DNA from: Rhodospirillales bacterium
GTDB taxonomy: Bacteria > Pseudomonadota > Alphaproteobacteria > Rhodospirillales > Shumkoniaceae
Direction: 5' to 3'
NCBI GenBank assembly: GCA_028281785.1
Contig: JANQJG010000034.1
Coordinates: 1 to 41,651 of the forward strand
DNA: 41,651 nucleotides
Within the stretch, counting starts at the first letter, position 1. Each line of letters starts with the position of its first letter. Of the stretch, positions 16,052 through 23,610 are shown in pieces. A program made the translations under genes and the position numbers. Below the pieces are notes generated by a model. It saw nothing but the letters and a program-made list of their open reading frames with translations, searched no databases and was not told the origin of the DNA.

Positions 16052-16093
16052 GATTGATCTCATGCCGAGTTTAGTCAAAGCATGAGATCAATC
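16052..16093. repeat. 14-bp palindromic repeat
   Basis: GATTGATCTCATGC (16052-16065) and GCATGAGATCAATC (16080-16093) are exact reverse complements. This is a variant of the TGATTGACCTCGTGC element at 3819. The 11-base string CAGCAGCCTGC lies near both (3791 and 16110), which supports common origin. Confidence 0.65.
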
Positions 16094-16119
16094 ATCAATT
16101 CGCCTACTTCAGCAGCCTG

Positions 16120-16145
16120 CTAGATCAGACCGCGATCCGCTCTAG
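16120..16145. repeat. Solo MITE-end-like palindrome
   Basis: The 26 bp from CTAGATCAGA to CCGCTCTAG look like the two outer ends of the 137-bp element at 23817-23953 joined together without the middle, in reverse orientation. It covers the stop codon (16142-16144) of the Asp-rich gene. Confidence 0.55.
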
Positions 16146-16765
16146 TCATCACCACCATCGTCGTCATCGTCGTCGTCATCATCCGAACCGCCGTCGTCCG
16201 AACCGCCACCATCCGAACCGCCACCATCCGAGCCGCCGTCGTCCGAACCGCCACCATCCGAGCCGCCGTCATCCGAGCCGCCGTCATCCGAGCCGCTATC
16301 GTCCGAACCGCCGTCATCCGAACCGCTATCGTCGGAGCCATGATCCACACTGGCGAAAAACGACCACCCGTTCCTCGAGAGGGTATCTGATCTGATCCCG
16401 TCCATCCCGCGGCCGCCGCTGGGTTTCCCCTCCTTATGCACGGAGACAGAGGTGATCGGCCCGGCACCACCCGCCCCGGTCCGTTCCGCCTTGCCTTCTC
16501 CGAGAACATCCAGTTTCGACCTTTTTACGGCCTTGCACGGAAACTCGTTTTCATCCGGGTTATAGGTATGCCGTCTCTCCTGCTTCTCCAGATTGCAGGT
16601 GCTATAATCGACCGCCCGCTGCGATCCCAACGGCGTGCCAGGGGCGAGGACGGCGACCTCTTCAACGTCGCCGATGGGATCGATCGACGCCGCGGACAGC
16701 GAGGCCGGCACCATCAAACCGGCCACCGCTATGACAGAGAAAATCTTGAAAAACCGTATTATCAT
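16142..16765 (-). CDS. Secreted protein with Asp/Ser/Gly repeat tail
   Basis: This 207-aa protein begins with a signal peptide (MIIRFFKIFSVIAVAGLMVP, cleavage after SLSA). A region with two cysteines (CNLEKQ and FPCK) follows at about 55-80. From about residue 143 to the end it is a run of short GSDD/GSDG repeats, then a run of nine Asp. The repeat DNA is a 12-15-nt tandem on the strand (about 16165-16345), so copy number probably varies. Such acidic tails can bind Ca2+ or act as flexible spacers, but I do not recognise the family. A GGGAG site lies before the ATG at 16765. The stop codon falls in a MITE-like palindrome (16120-16145), which may have trimmed the end. Confidence 0.75.
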   Translation of the reverse strand: MIIRFFKIFSVIAVAGLMVPASLSAASIDPIGDVEEVAVLAPGTPLGSQRAVDYSTCNLEKQERRHTYNPDENEFPCKAVKRSKLDVLGEGKAERTGAGGAGPITSVSVHKEGKPSGGRGMDGIRSDTLSRNGWSFFASVDHGSDDSGSDDGGSDDSGSDDGGSDDGGSDGGGSDDGGSDGGGSDGGGSDDGGSDDDDDDDDDGGDD

Positions 16766-17241
16766 TTCAACGCTCCCTGGGCTGTTGCCCAACTCCTGTG
16801 TATCGTCCTCGCGACCGGGGAGAGATGTTGCCGGCATTTCGAAGCCAAGGCGGGACCGTTCGCCGCCATGGGCGGCGGGTATCGGCGGTCGCCACGCGCC
16901 TCGCGTGATCCTTTACGGGGTTCCGCTGATGCGGGTCGGACGCTTGAACATTCCGGACATTCTCACCCTTATGCTCATCTTTCCACGACACGCACCCCCT
17001 TTTCTGGAGGCGGGAGAGCCCCAAAACTTGGGCTCAAATTGCGTCGTTCATGATGTCAATTTAATATCAAATTGCGACGAAATGCTGTGACCGCCGTCAC
17101 AATATGGCTACCACTTAAGAATTATTTTCACATAAAATCTAAACAGCGCTGAGAATGTCCCGAATGAGCCCGAGGCCGGCCCTTCTCCCGCCTAACTCCT
17201 TGCATTCTCTACTTAATATTGAACGATGAAGGCGCCCGCCC
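16766..17241. other. Gene-free divergent intergenic region
   Basis: This 476-nt stretch separates the Asp-rich gene and the DapA-like gene. A hairpin GCCGCCATGGGCGGC is at about 16862-16876. The part near 17040-17160 is clearly AT-rich and is the likely promoter zone of both genes, but I could not pick a single strong -35/-10 pair. No coding signal is seen. Confidence 0.6.
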
Positions 17242-18165
17242 ATGACCGCTCCAACCGACTCCCCTCCCCCGCTCGGCATCGTGCCCAGCCTCAACACGCC
17301 CTTCACGGCGGACGACCAACTCGATACCGGCAGCCTTACGCGCCTAGCCGACCATCTCGTGGACTCCGGCTGCGCCGGCACCCTCATCTTGGCGGTCGCG
17401 GGCGAGACCTCCCGTCTCAGCCCCGACGAGCGGGATCTTCTCGCCGAAACCGTGCTTGCCCGCATCGGTTCCCGCCTGCCCGTAATCGTCGGGCTCACCG
17501 CCGAAAGCTGGGAGGAAAGTCTGGCCCGGGCCGAGCTCGCGCACCGTTTGGGCGCCTGGGCGGTGCTCTGGCAGCCTCCGCCCGAAACCGCCGAGGCCGA
17601 GCTCGCCGCCGGGCTCGAAGATCTCGCCCGCGCCGGCCCCGGGACAGTCATGCTTCAGGATCTGGATTGGGGCGGCGGCGGCTTTCCTATCGAGACCATC
17701 CTCCGCCTCCACCGACAGATCCCCGCCTTCCGGGCCATCAAGGTCGAGACCGTGCCCGCCGGCCCCAAATACTCGGCGTTACTGGAGGCGACGGGCGGCG
17801 CGCTGCATGTCAGCGGCGGCTGGGCCGTCAGCCAGATGACGGACGCGCTGGCGCGCGGCGTGCACGCCTTCATGCCGACGGGCATGGAGCCCATCTACTG
17901 CGAGATCTTCCGCCGCCACCGGGCCGGCCAAATCGAGGACGCCCGCGCCCTGTTCGAACGCATTCTCCCCGTGCTCGCCTTCGCTAACCAGCACATCGAC
18001 GTCAGCATCCGCTTCTTCAAGCACATGCGCCAGGCCTCCGGCCTGTTCGCGACCGACCGCTGCCGTCCGCCGGTGCCCGAATTCGACGCGATCCAGGCGG
18101 CGGAATGCGACCGCCTCCTCCGCCTCGCCCTGGACGTCGAGGAAAACCTCGCCGCCGGCACATAG
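17242..18165 (+). CDS. DapA-superfamily lyase/aldolase with altered active site
   Basis: This 307-aa protein belongs to the N-acetylneuraminate lyase/dihydrodipicolinate synthase superfamily: (beta/alpha)8 barrels that form a Schiff base between a lysine and a 2-keto acid. The opening GIVPSLNTPFTADDQLD and the AVAGETSRLSPDER loop (family GxTGExxxL) fit, and the Schiff-base lysine is K167 in FRAIKVET. However, the place of the usual YNxP tyrosine reads MLQDLDWGGGGF, so the catalytic proton-relay Tyr is missing. It may be a lyase with different chemistry or a non-standard substrate. The upstream ribosome site is weak. It is followed by the pirin gene, 52 nt away on the same strand. Confidence 0.85.
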   Translation: MTAPTDSPPPLGIVPSLNTPFTADDQLDTGSLTRLADHLVDSGCAGTLILAVAGETSRLSPDERDLLAETVLARIGSRLPVIVGLTAESWEESLARAELAHRLGAWAVLWQPPPETAEAELAAGLEDLARAGPGTVMLQDLDWGGGGFPIETILRLHRQIPAFRAIKVETVPAGPKYSALLEATGGALHVSGGWAVSQMTDALARGVHAFMPTGMEPIYCEIFRRHRAGQIEDARALFERILPVLAFANQHIDVSIRFFKHMRQASGLFATDRCRPPVPEFDAIQAAECDRLLRLALDVEENLAAGT

Positions 18166-18217
18166 TTCCCCTTCCCGGCCGCGATCCCCATATCTCCTCC
18201 GTTTGGAGCGCTATGTC

Positions 18218-19123
18218 ATGAGCATTCGACCCGTCAAGCGGATCGCCGAGTCCACGCCAACCATGGAGGGTGCCGGAGTCAAGCTGCGCCGCGCCTTCGG
18301 CTTCGGAGACACCGGCGAGTACGATCCGTTCCTGCTGTTCGACGATTTTCGCAACGACCGGCCGGAGGATTACCGCGCCGGCTTCCCCTGGCACCCGCAC
18401 CGGGGCATCGAGACCATCACCTATGTTCTCGCCGGCACGGTCGAGCATGGCGACAGCCTTGGCAACGCGGGCCGGCTCGGGGCCGGCGACGTGCAGTGGA
18501 TGACCGCCGGCAGCGGCATCCTCCATCAGGAAATGCCGGCGGGCGACGCCCAGGGACGCATGCATGGCTTCCAGCTCTGGGCCAACCTCCCGTCCTCCCT
18601 CAAGATGACGGCGCCGCGCTATCAGGACGTCCCGGCCGCCGAGATCCCCGAAATCACCGATGACGACGGGACCCGCGTGCGGGTCGTCTGCGGCGAGTTC
18701 TGGGGCCGGCGCGGACCCGCCGACGGAGTCGCGGCCGATCCCCGCTATCTCGATGTCTGGGTCCCGCCGGGGCGGCAAAAGACCCTTCCCGTCGAGACCG
18801 AACGCCACGCCTTCGCCTATGTCTTCGAGGGCGCCGGCAGCTTCCGCGCGGCGTCGGACCCCTTCGGCGTGCTCACCGAAAAGCAGGTTGACGGGCGGGA
18901 GACCCTGGTCCGCGAACAGGCCGGCAACCGCTCGCTCGTGCTCTTCGACAGCGGCGAGGAGGTCACGGTCCAGGCGGGCGAGGAAGGGGTCCGCTTCCTG
19001 CTGGTCTCCGGCAAGCCGATCCGCGAGCCGGTCGCCTGGTACGGCCCCATCGTCATGAACACGCGGGAGGAGCTGCGCCAGGCCGCCGCCGAGCTCCAGA
19101 ACGGCACCTTCATCAAAAGCTGA
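18218..19123 (+). CDS. Pirin family protein
   Basis: This 301-aa bicupin has the conserved opening WHPHRGIETITYVLAG and SGILHQEMP. The metal ligands expected of pirin are H59, H61, H103 and E105, all visible. Family members bind iron; some are quercetin dioxygenases, others act as regulators or redox sensors, so the role is left open. The ATG at 18218 has TTTGGAG at a good distance; a TTG 15 nt upstream is also in frame but would overlap that ribosome site. It lies downstream of the DapA-like gene and converges on vapC. Confidence 0.92.
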   Translation: MSIRPVKRIAESTPTMEGAGVKLRRAFGFGDTGEYDPFLLFDDFRNDRPEDYRAGFPWHPHRGIETITYVLAGTVEHGDSLGNAGRLGAGDVQWMTAGSGILHQEMPAGDAQGRMHGFQLWANLPSSLKMTAPRYQDVPAAEIPEITDDDGTRVRVVCGEFWGRRGPADGVAADPRYLDVWVPPGRQKTLPVETERHAFAYVFEGAGSFRAASDPFGVLTEKQVDGRETLVREQAGNRSLVLFDSGEEVTVQAGEEGVRFLLVSGKPIREPVAWYGPIVMNTREELRQAAAELQNGTFIKS

Positions 19124-19155
19124 TCGGGAAGACGTCCCCCTGCGGTGGCGAACCG

Positions 19156-19560
19156 TTACGCACCGCGCAACCAATTCTCGCGGGGCAGACCGTCGATACG
19201 GGCAAACTCGCGTTCGTTGTCGGTGACAAGCGTATGGCCGAGGGCAACGGCCTGGGCGGCGATGAGCAGGTCGTTGCTGCCGATCGGCCGGCCGGCCTGT
19301 TCAAGGCGAGCGCGAAGCCGGCCATAGAATTCGTCGGCGGGCGCCTCGAAGGGCAGCACCTCCAGGGCATCCAGAACCGCTTCAAGTTGCGCCGCGAGTC
19401 TGGGTGATCCCTTCTTGGCGGCTCCGTAGCGAAGCTCCGCCGTAACGATGATGCTGGTACAGACCCGCGCGTCACCAAGCTCGCGAATGCGTTCCGTCAC
19501 GCGGCCCTGCGGATTTCGAACAAGGTCCGAGACGATGTTGGTGTCGAGGAGGTAGTGCAT
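19156..19560 (-). CDS. vapC: VapC-type PIN-domain toxin
   Basis: This 134-aa PIN-domain protein is the likely ribonuclease toxin of a type II toxin-antitoxin pair that cleaves RNA when free. The four acidic residues of the metal site are present: D6 (LLDTN), E42 (VTAELRYG), D97 (SNDLLIAA) and D114 (LVTDNEREF). The ATG at 19560 overlaps the stop of the antitoxin gene (TGATG), so both are translationally coupled; a GTG one codon upstream is also possible. The end is complete. VapC targets are usually tRNA or rRNA, but the target here is unknown. Confidence 0.93.
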   Translation of the reverse strand: MHYLLDTNIVSDLVRNPQGRVTERIRELGDARVCTSIIVTAELRYGAAKKGSPRLAAQLEAVLDALEVLPFEAPADEFYGRLRARLEQAGRPIGSNDLLIAAQAVALGHTLVTDNEREFARIDGLPRENWLRGA

Positions 19561-19793
19561 CACAGGTCGACGGAATCGGCAGGCAAATCGGGGATCGGCG
19601 GAAACTCCTCGTCAAGCGGCTCAAGGGTCGCGAGCACCGACAGAAGGGACTTCGGCTGGGCAGGTTCGATGATCAGGCGGCCGCCTTCCTTGCGCATGAC
19701 CGCCTCGTCACCCGGAAGCTCGAACTCGCGGGGAATCCGCACCGCCTGGTTCCGGCCATTCTTGAACAGCTTGACACGTCGCTCGGCGGTCAT
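19560..19793 (-). CDS. vapB: VapB-type antitoxin (AbrB-like)
   Basis: This 77-aa protein pairs with the following VapC. The N-terminal VKLFKNGRNQAVRIPREFEL is the standard swapped-hairpin AbrB/SpoVT DNA-binding fold of VapB antitoxins, and the acidic tail LDEEFPPIPDLPADSVDL is the toxin-neutralising part. The ATG at 19793 is preceded by GGAGG at good distance; the TTG farther upstream is not needed. The pair probably represses its own promoter in the region 19794-19860, where AT-rich, weakly palindromic sequence (GGCATAGGTCAAAGCATATGCC) is seen. Confidence 0.92.
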   Translation of the reverse strand: MTAERRVKLFKNGRNQAVRIPREFELPGDEAVMRKEGGRLIIEPAQPKSLLSVLATLEPLDEEFPPIPDLPADSVDL

Positions 19794-19877
19794 CGTCACC
19801 TCCAAAAGGCATAGGTCAAAGCATATGCCAAACAGAATCAGCTGTCCATCGCGTTAAGCATATGCCGCTTCGTTTAG

Positions 19878-20279
19878 GGCAGCGCCACCAACCCCCGCGC
19901 CTTCCACTACCGCCCGAAATGGCTCGACAGCACCAACCTCTACGAATACCGCCTGCTGCCCATGCATATGCGCGGGCCGTTCTCCCTCCAGGAGCTTCGG
20001 CATATGGAGCTGGTGGAGCCCTCCGGCTTCACCAAGGGCGTCTCGATGCGGAAGATCGATGCCCGCGACGATTTCAAGCGCGTGCCCAACCATGACGGCG
20101 ACGGCTTCGAGGATGCCGAGACGCGGCTCTACGACCTCGCCGCCGACCCCCTGGAGAAGCATCCCTTCCGCGACCCCGCCATCGAGCGCCGGCTCCTGGA
20201 CGCCGCCGCGGCCGTGATGCGCGACCACGAGGCCCCGCCCGAAATGTTCGAACGGTTTGCGCTCACCCCAGCGGGGTAG
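19878..20279 (+). pseudogene. Sulfatase C-terminal remnant
   Basis: An open frame without a start codon at its beginning (stop TAG at 19875) reads RPKWLDSTNLYEYRLLPMHM, later LYDLAADPLEKHPFRDPAIE, and ends normally at 20279. The LYDLxxDPxE pattern is the usual end of sulfatase and alkaline-phosphatase-superfamily proteins. The catalytic N-terminal two thirds, including CxPSR, are absent. This is therefore the tail of a third sulfatase, cut off near 19870, beside vapBC, and probably marks the edge of an insertion or deletion. An ATG at 19962 would allow a short product, but there is no reason to expect function. Confidence 0.75.
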
Positions 20280-20292
20280 CGGGCCGCGCCCC

Positions 20293-20583
20293 TCACGCCG
20301 CGCGCGGGATGCGCTTGACCTTGATCCGGTCGGCCTTCTTCATCGCCTGAGCGAGGTCGTAGGCCGCCTGCAGCCGATACCAGGTGTCGGCGCCGCCGCC
20401 GAAGGCCTTGTCGAGGCGGATCGCCATCTCGGGCGAGATCCCGGACCGGCCGTTCACCAGCTCCGACATCTGCTTGCGGCTGACCCCGAGCCGACGCGCC
20501 GCGTCCGTCACGCTGAGGCCCAGGGGTTCCAGGCAGTCATGACGGACGGACAGGCCCGGATGGGGCGGGTTCTTCATGGCCAT
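20293..20583 (-). CDS. higA: HigA-family antitoxin (XRE/HTH)
   Basis: This 96-aa protein has an N-terminal [20 protein letters not shown], then the [23 protein letters not shown], then [20 protein letters not shown], as in HigA antitoxins. In the typical order HigB toxin comes first and HigA second, and this order is kept here. AGGAGG is 8 nt before the ATG. HigA proteins bind their toxin and repress the operon. The toxin gene just upstream is reduced to a tail (20596-20685), so this copy is orphaned. Confidence 0.88.
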   Translation of the reverse strand: MAMKNPPHPGLSVRHDCLEPLGLSVTDAARRLGVSRKQMSELVNGRSGISPEMAIRLDKAFGGGADTWYRLQAAYDLAQAMKKADRIKVKRIPRAA

Positions 20584-20595
20584 GTCGTGGTCCTC

Positions 20596-20685
20596 CTAAT
20601 GGTAGTCGATCAGATCCACGTCGCGGGCATGGACGCCTTCAAAGCGAAAGACGATGCTGGCTGCAGCCACTTCCTGATTTAAGGT
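20596..20685 (-). pseudogene. higB toxin gene remnant (C-terminal tail)
   Basis: In the frame upstream of higA the minus strand reads FRFEGVHARDVDLIDYH then TAG. This is very like the C-terminus of HigB (RelE/ParE-fold) toxins, which end with a DxVDIVDYH-type sequence. Upstream of about 20685 the similarity stops and AT-rich sequence begins, so most of the toxin, including the catalytic residues, is missing. The stop codon is 12 nt before higA, as in an intact higBA pair. Confidence 0.7.
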
Positions 20686-20807
20686 ACCCGCCGGTCAGTC
20701 CGGCGGTCCAGATCCAAAACACGAACTCGTATGCTACGTCAGAAACATACCCACTTTCTTACAAGCGTTTCCACGCAGCTAGAGGACTACAACAGTCCTA
20801 AGTCGTA

Positions 20808-21545
20808 TTAATTCGATACTGTTACAAGACTTCCGTCTACATACTCATAAAAATCTGGATTTCGTTGAGCAACTAGATTCAAAAGATCATCGAGAATTTG
20901 GTCCAGAGCTATCTCCGTGCCTGGATTTCCTACTTCGAATGATTTAACTTCAACACGTGCAGGCGAAGCATTCAGCAATAGAAGATACATCCGTTCATAT
21001 TGCTCTTCGCGACCAGCGGGGTCCATACGCCCCGTGAATAACCGCATCCGACTGTGGGCGTTAACGAAAGTCGAACGCCGACGTGCCGTCTCGTCATTAG
21101 CTGCTTCCGAGTCCAGGAAAAAGAGCCCGCCCAAGACCGCATATGGAAACCGACGGTGAAGCGTCACCGCCTCCATGAGCATGTCACCTCGACGGTTCGT
21201 CAGATTCTTCTGGAAGTTGCCCGTACGTTTGTCTCGGGAGTTGATGCTTTTTATGGAGATCCCAAGGAGCAATCCCGATTCCTCGGTCGTCCAAGTTACA
21301 TCAACCTTCTTAGCACCAATTCCTCCCGCCATGCGACGCTCTGCTCCCGATGTATCCAGTTCGCCGGGCGGTGCAGGCCGAGTCCCTTTAAGGCCCCGTT
21401 CGCGAAGTTCCTCGGCAAAGGCCTGAGCTACCTTTTCCGAAACCTGCTCACTATAACGCTTCTTTTCCGATTGGCGTTCCGAGTCGTCAGGCTTGGCAGG
21501 AAGTGTTCTGAGTGCGGCGCTCAGAAGTTCATCAATTCTCCCCAC
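20808..21545 (-). CDS. Probable restriction endonuclease of the R-M pair
   Basis: This 245-aa protein overlaps the end of the methyltransferase gene by 14 nt on the same strand, as expected for a restriction enzyme in a type II R-M operon. A D82-x14-S97-I98-K99 arrangement (VDVTWTTEES then GISIKS) fits a PD-(D/E)XK-type nuclease core, with Ser in place of the middle acidic residue. I do not recognise a named family, and recognition sequence is unknown. The AT-richer base composition and codon use match the methyltransferase gene and differ from flanking genes, which points to recent transfer as a unit. An alternative is a non-nuclease R-M accessory protein. Confidence 0.7.
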   Translation of the reverse strand: MGRIDELLSAALRTLPAKPDDSERQSEKKRYSEQVSEKVAQAFAEELRERGLKGTRPAPPGELDTSGAERRMAGGIGAKKVDVTWTTEESGLLLGISIKSINSRDKRTGNFQKNLTNRRGDMLMEAVTLHRRFPYAVLGGLFFLDSEAANDETARRRSTFVNAHSRMRLFTGRMDPAGREEQYERMYLLLLNASPARVEVKSFEVGNPGTEIALDQILDDLLNLVAQRNPDFYEYVDGSLVTVSN

Positions 21546-23196
21546 GGGTCACCCGCCCCCTCGCGCGGCGGCGCTCAAAAAGAAGCTCCCGAGCTGCCCG
21601 CAGGCCCGATATCTCTTCATTCGAAACATTCAACATTTCCCTAAGTATAACTTGGTCAACCATTTCAACAGCTTTTGACAGGTCGCCCTGCCGAAGTGCC
21701 ACCGAAAGCTGAGGCCGAAGGTTTCGCAAATCTTGGCCGGCCTTCTTAAGCAAGGTGTCCGACGGTACAGGCAACTGGTCGGCCTCCCTCGGCTCCAATT
21801 TAAGGAGCCCGCCACCATAAGCTCTTCCTACAACTTCAGCTCCTAAAAGAGTTACGCTATTTAGGCAAGCCATTGGAAGAAGTTCACGGCCAAGCGTCTT
21901 ACGACCTTTACGTAGGCATATACCATAGAGAGAATTTAAGATATCCACGCCTGCCTCGTTGGAAATGAGGCGTGGGCGGTCATGGTTCATATATGTGAGG
22001 AACAAGTCTGGCGTCCTAACAAGCGGGACTGTCCACCATGGCATACGCACCGAACACTTGTAGGCACGATCAACACGACTCCTTTCACCTTCCGCAATGT
22101 AACGGATCGCAGCAGCTTGAAGTTGTGCTCGCGGATAGAAAAGTAGACAACGGGCGCCACCTTTCGCCAATGATTCCCAAGCTTCGTGGGTGAACTTAAG
22201 ACCGCGAAGATGCCTTGAGCCGGGAGGCGAAATTCGGATCACGTCTTCATCTTTTAGACTAAGGCGAGCAACTTCAGAGCGACTAAGAGCAAAGTACCGG
22301 TTGTTACCGGTCACTGCGCCGAGGAATGTTTCTCCCCATTCTATAAGAGGCGAAAAACCTTCGTCAGTACTGAGCTCCCTATACGTCGATAAGCTCGCCT
22401 TCGATAAGAGTGCTGGCGTCCACTTCTCGTCTACACCAGGATTATGCTCTATCCAGGCCGTTCTCTCGATAGGGGGTAATCCCTGGAGATCACGAGTTTG
22501 GTAAACTTCGAAGCATTTAGCACCGCCCGAACCTTCCGCCAGTAACAAGACGATCTCTTCCAGAACACCCGGAAAGACCCGATTCTCGAACATCACCAAT
22601 CGGACGCTCGCGAACCGTTCTAATAAGAAGCGACGCACTTCAGCGGCATAGTTAACGCTCAGAAGTTCCGCCGGCAACACGAACCCCAACCTTCCTTCTG
22701 GCTTTACAAAGGTAGATGCGTGGATCACCGATGCGGCCCATGAGCTTGCAAGCCCGTTAAGTCTTACTCCTTGGGCGAGTGCCGCTGCTAAGCTCTTAGC
22801 TCGTGCGGGCCCGGTAAAATGTTGATAGCGAACATAAGGAGGATTTCCGATAACGACATCATATTTTGTTTGCGTTGGGTCACAATCAAAAAAGTCGGCG
22901 ACTTCTATTCCGGCATCCAGGCCCGAATCTTGAAGCATTGCGCATGCGGTTTCGGCTGATTCTTTGTGAATCTCTATTCCACGAAGTTGATGAGACCAGA
23001 ATAGTTGATTACAGCCGAGCAACCTCAACCGATTCGCAGCCGCAAGAAGAAAACTGGCCTCACCGCAGCACGGCTCCAGTACCGTGTCGCCGGCGGAGCG
23101 GACCGCCCAATCGGCGATGAACTTTGCGATCTCAGGGGGGGTAAAAAAGGCACCGCGGACCTTCCTGAGCGCTGGAGTATCCAAACTTTGATTCAT
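21532..23196 (-). CDS. N6-adenine DNA methyltransferase (type II R-M)
   Basis: This 554-aa protein is an Eco57I/TaqI-like adenine methyltransferase. The order is motif X-like FFTPPE (17-22), SAM-binding EPCCGEASF (41-49), and the catalytic NPPY at 118-121 (GNPPYVRYQHF). The C-terminal half probably holds the target-recognition domain, with the ISPPGSRHLRGL and YMNHDRPRL stretches. It protects host DNA from the paired nuclease, which it overlaps. GTG at 23208 is in frame upstream, but the ATG at 23196 has GGAGG at a workable distance. The region has lower GC than the rest of the window. The recognition sequence cannot be read. Confidence 0.92.
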   Translation of the reverse strand: MNQSLDTPALRKVRGAFFTPPEIAKFIADWAVRSAGDTVLEPCCGEASFLLAAANRLRLLGCNQLFWSHQLRGIEIHKESAETACAMLQDSGLDAGIEVADFFDCDPTQTKYDVVIGNPPYVRYQHFTGPARAKSLAAALAQGVRLNGLASSWAASVIHASTFVKPEGRLGFVLPAELLSVNYAAEVRRFLLERFASVRLVMFENRVFPGVLEEIVLLLAEGSGGAKCFEVYQTRDLQGLPPIERTAWIEHNPGVDEKWTPALLSKASLSTYRELSTDEGFSPLIEWGETFLGAVTGNNRYFALSRSEVARLSLKDEDVIRISPPGSRHLRGLKFTHEAWESLAKGGARCLLFYPRAQLQAAAIRYIAEGERSRVDRAYKCSVRMPWWTVPLVRTPDLFLTYMNHDRPRLISNEAGVDILNSLYGICLRKGRKTLGRELLPMACLNSVTLLGAEVVGRAYGGGLLKLEPREADQLPVPSDTLLKKAGQDLRNLRPQLSVALRQGDLSKAVEMVDQVILREMLNVSNEEISGLRAARELLFERRRARGRVTRGEN

Positions 23197-23610
23197 TCCG
23201 GACCACACCTCCCCCTCCGGGGCGACCCAAACTCCAGTCGCCAGCTATGCATCGCCTACATCGAATAGTATGTCAAGTAACGTGTAACCCAATATATTGA
23301 TATTGTACATGTTTTGTTCTCTAATGTGAAGCAAAATATGCGTCAAGAGATGGCGAATTAGGTCACAATCCTGACGTGCAGCAAGGCCGCAGCTTTGCGA
23401 ATGCATAATGCCGGGCTTCAGTATTTCGCCGCCAACAGCACGAAGCCGATCCTCCAGTCGAGATAGCGCTAAGCCTTCACAGCCCGCCGATCAAGCGCCC
23501 ACCGAGACTCACCGTTGATCCCAGACACGGCCTCTGCCCCGCACTATGATGCCGGCGTCGCTGAGAACGGCGCGGCTCAAGGCGGCTCAAAACGAGGAGG
23601 CAACACCGCC
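23197..23610. other. AT-rich gene-free region between R-M operon and decarboxylase fragment
   Basis: This region has no supported gene. The part at 23261-23350 is clearly AT-rich. On the minus strand a TTGACA hexamer (23276-23271) stands upstream of the methyltransferase gene, but the matching -10 is weak (TGCATA or GATGCA). It probably contains the R-M promoter and the island edge. Confidence 0.5.

Noticed and set aside
16165-16345. Repeat array resembling a CRISPR
   Set aside because: The 12-15-nt units have no unique spacers and are in frame with the Asp/Ser/Gly repeat protein, so this is coding low-complexity DNA.
20683-20807. Possible missing N-terminal half of HigB
   Set aside because: The sequence upstream of the HigB tail is AT-rich and not HigB-like in any frame, so the toxin is truncated and not just frameshifted.
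23248-23276. Promoter of the methyltransferase gene with TTGACA
   Set aside because: The -35 is perfect, but at 17-19 bp no hexamer resembles TATAAT well, so I did not list it as a promoter feature.
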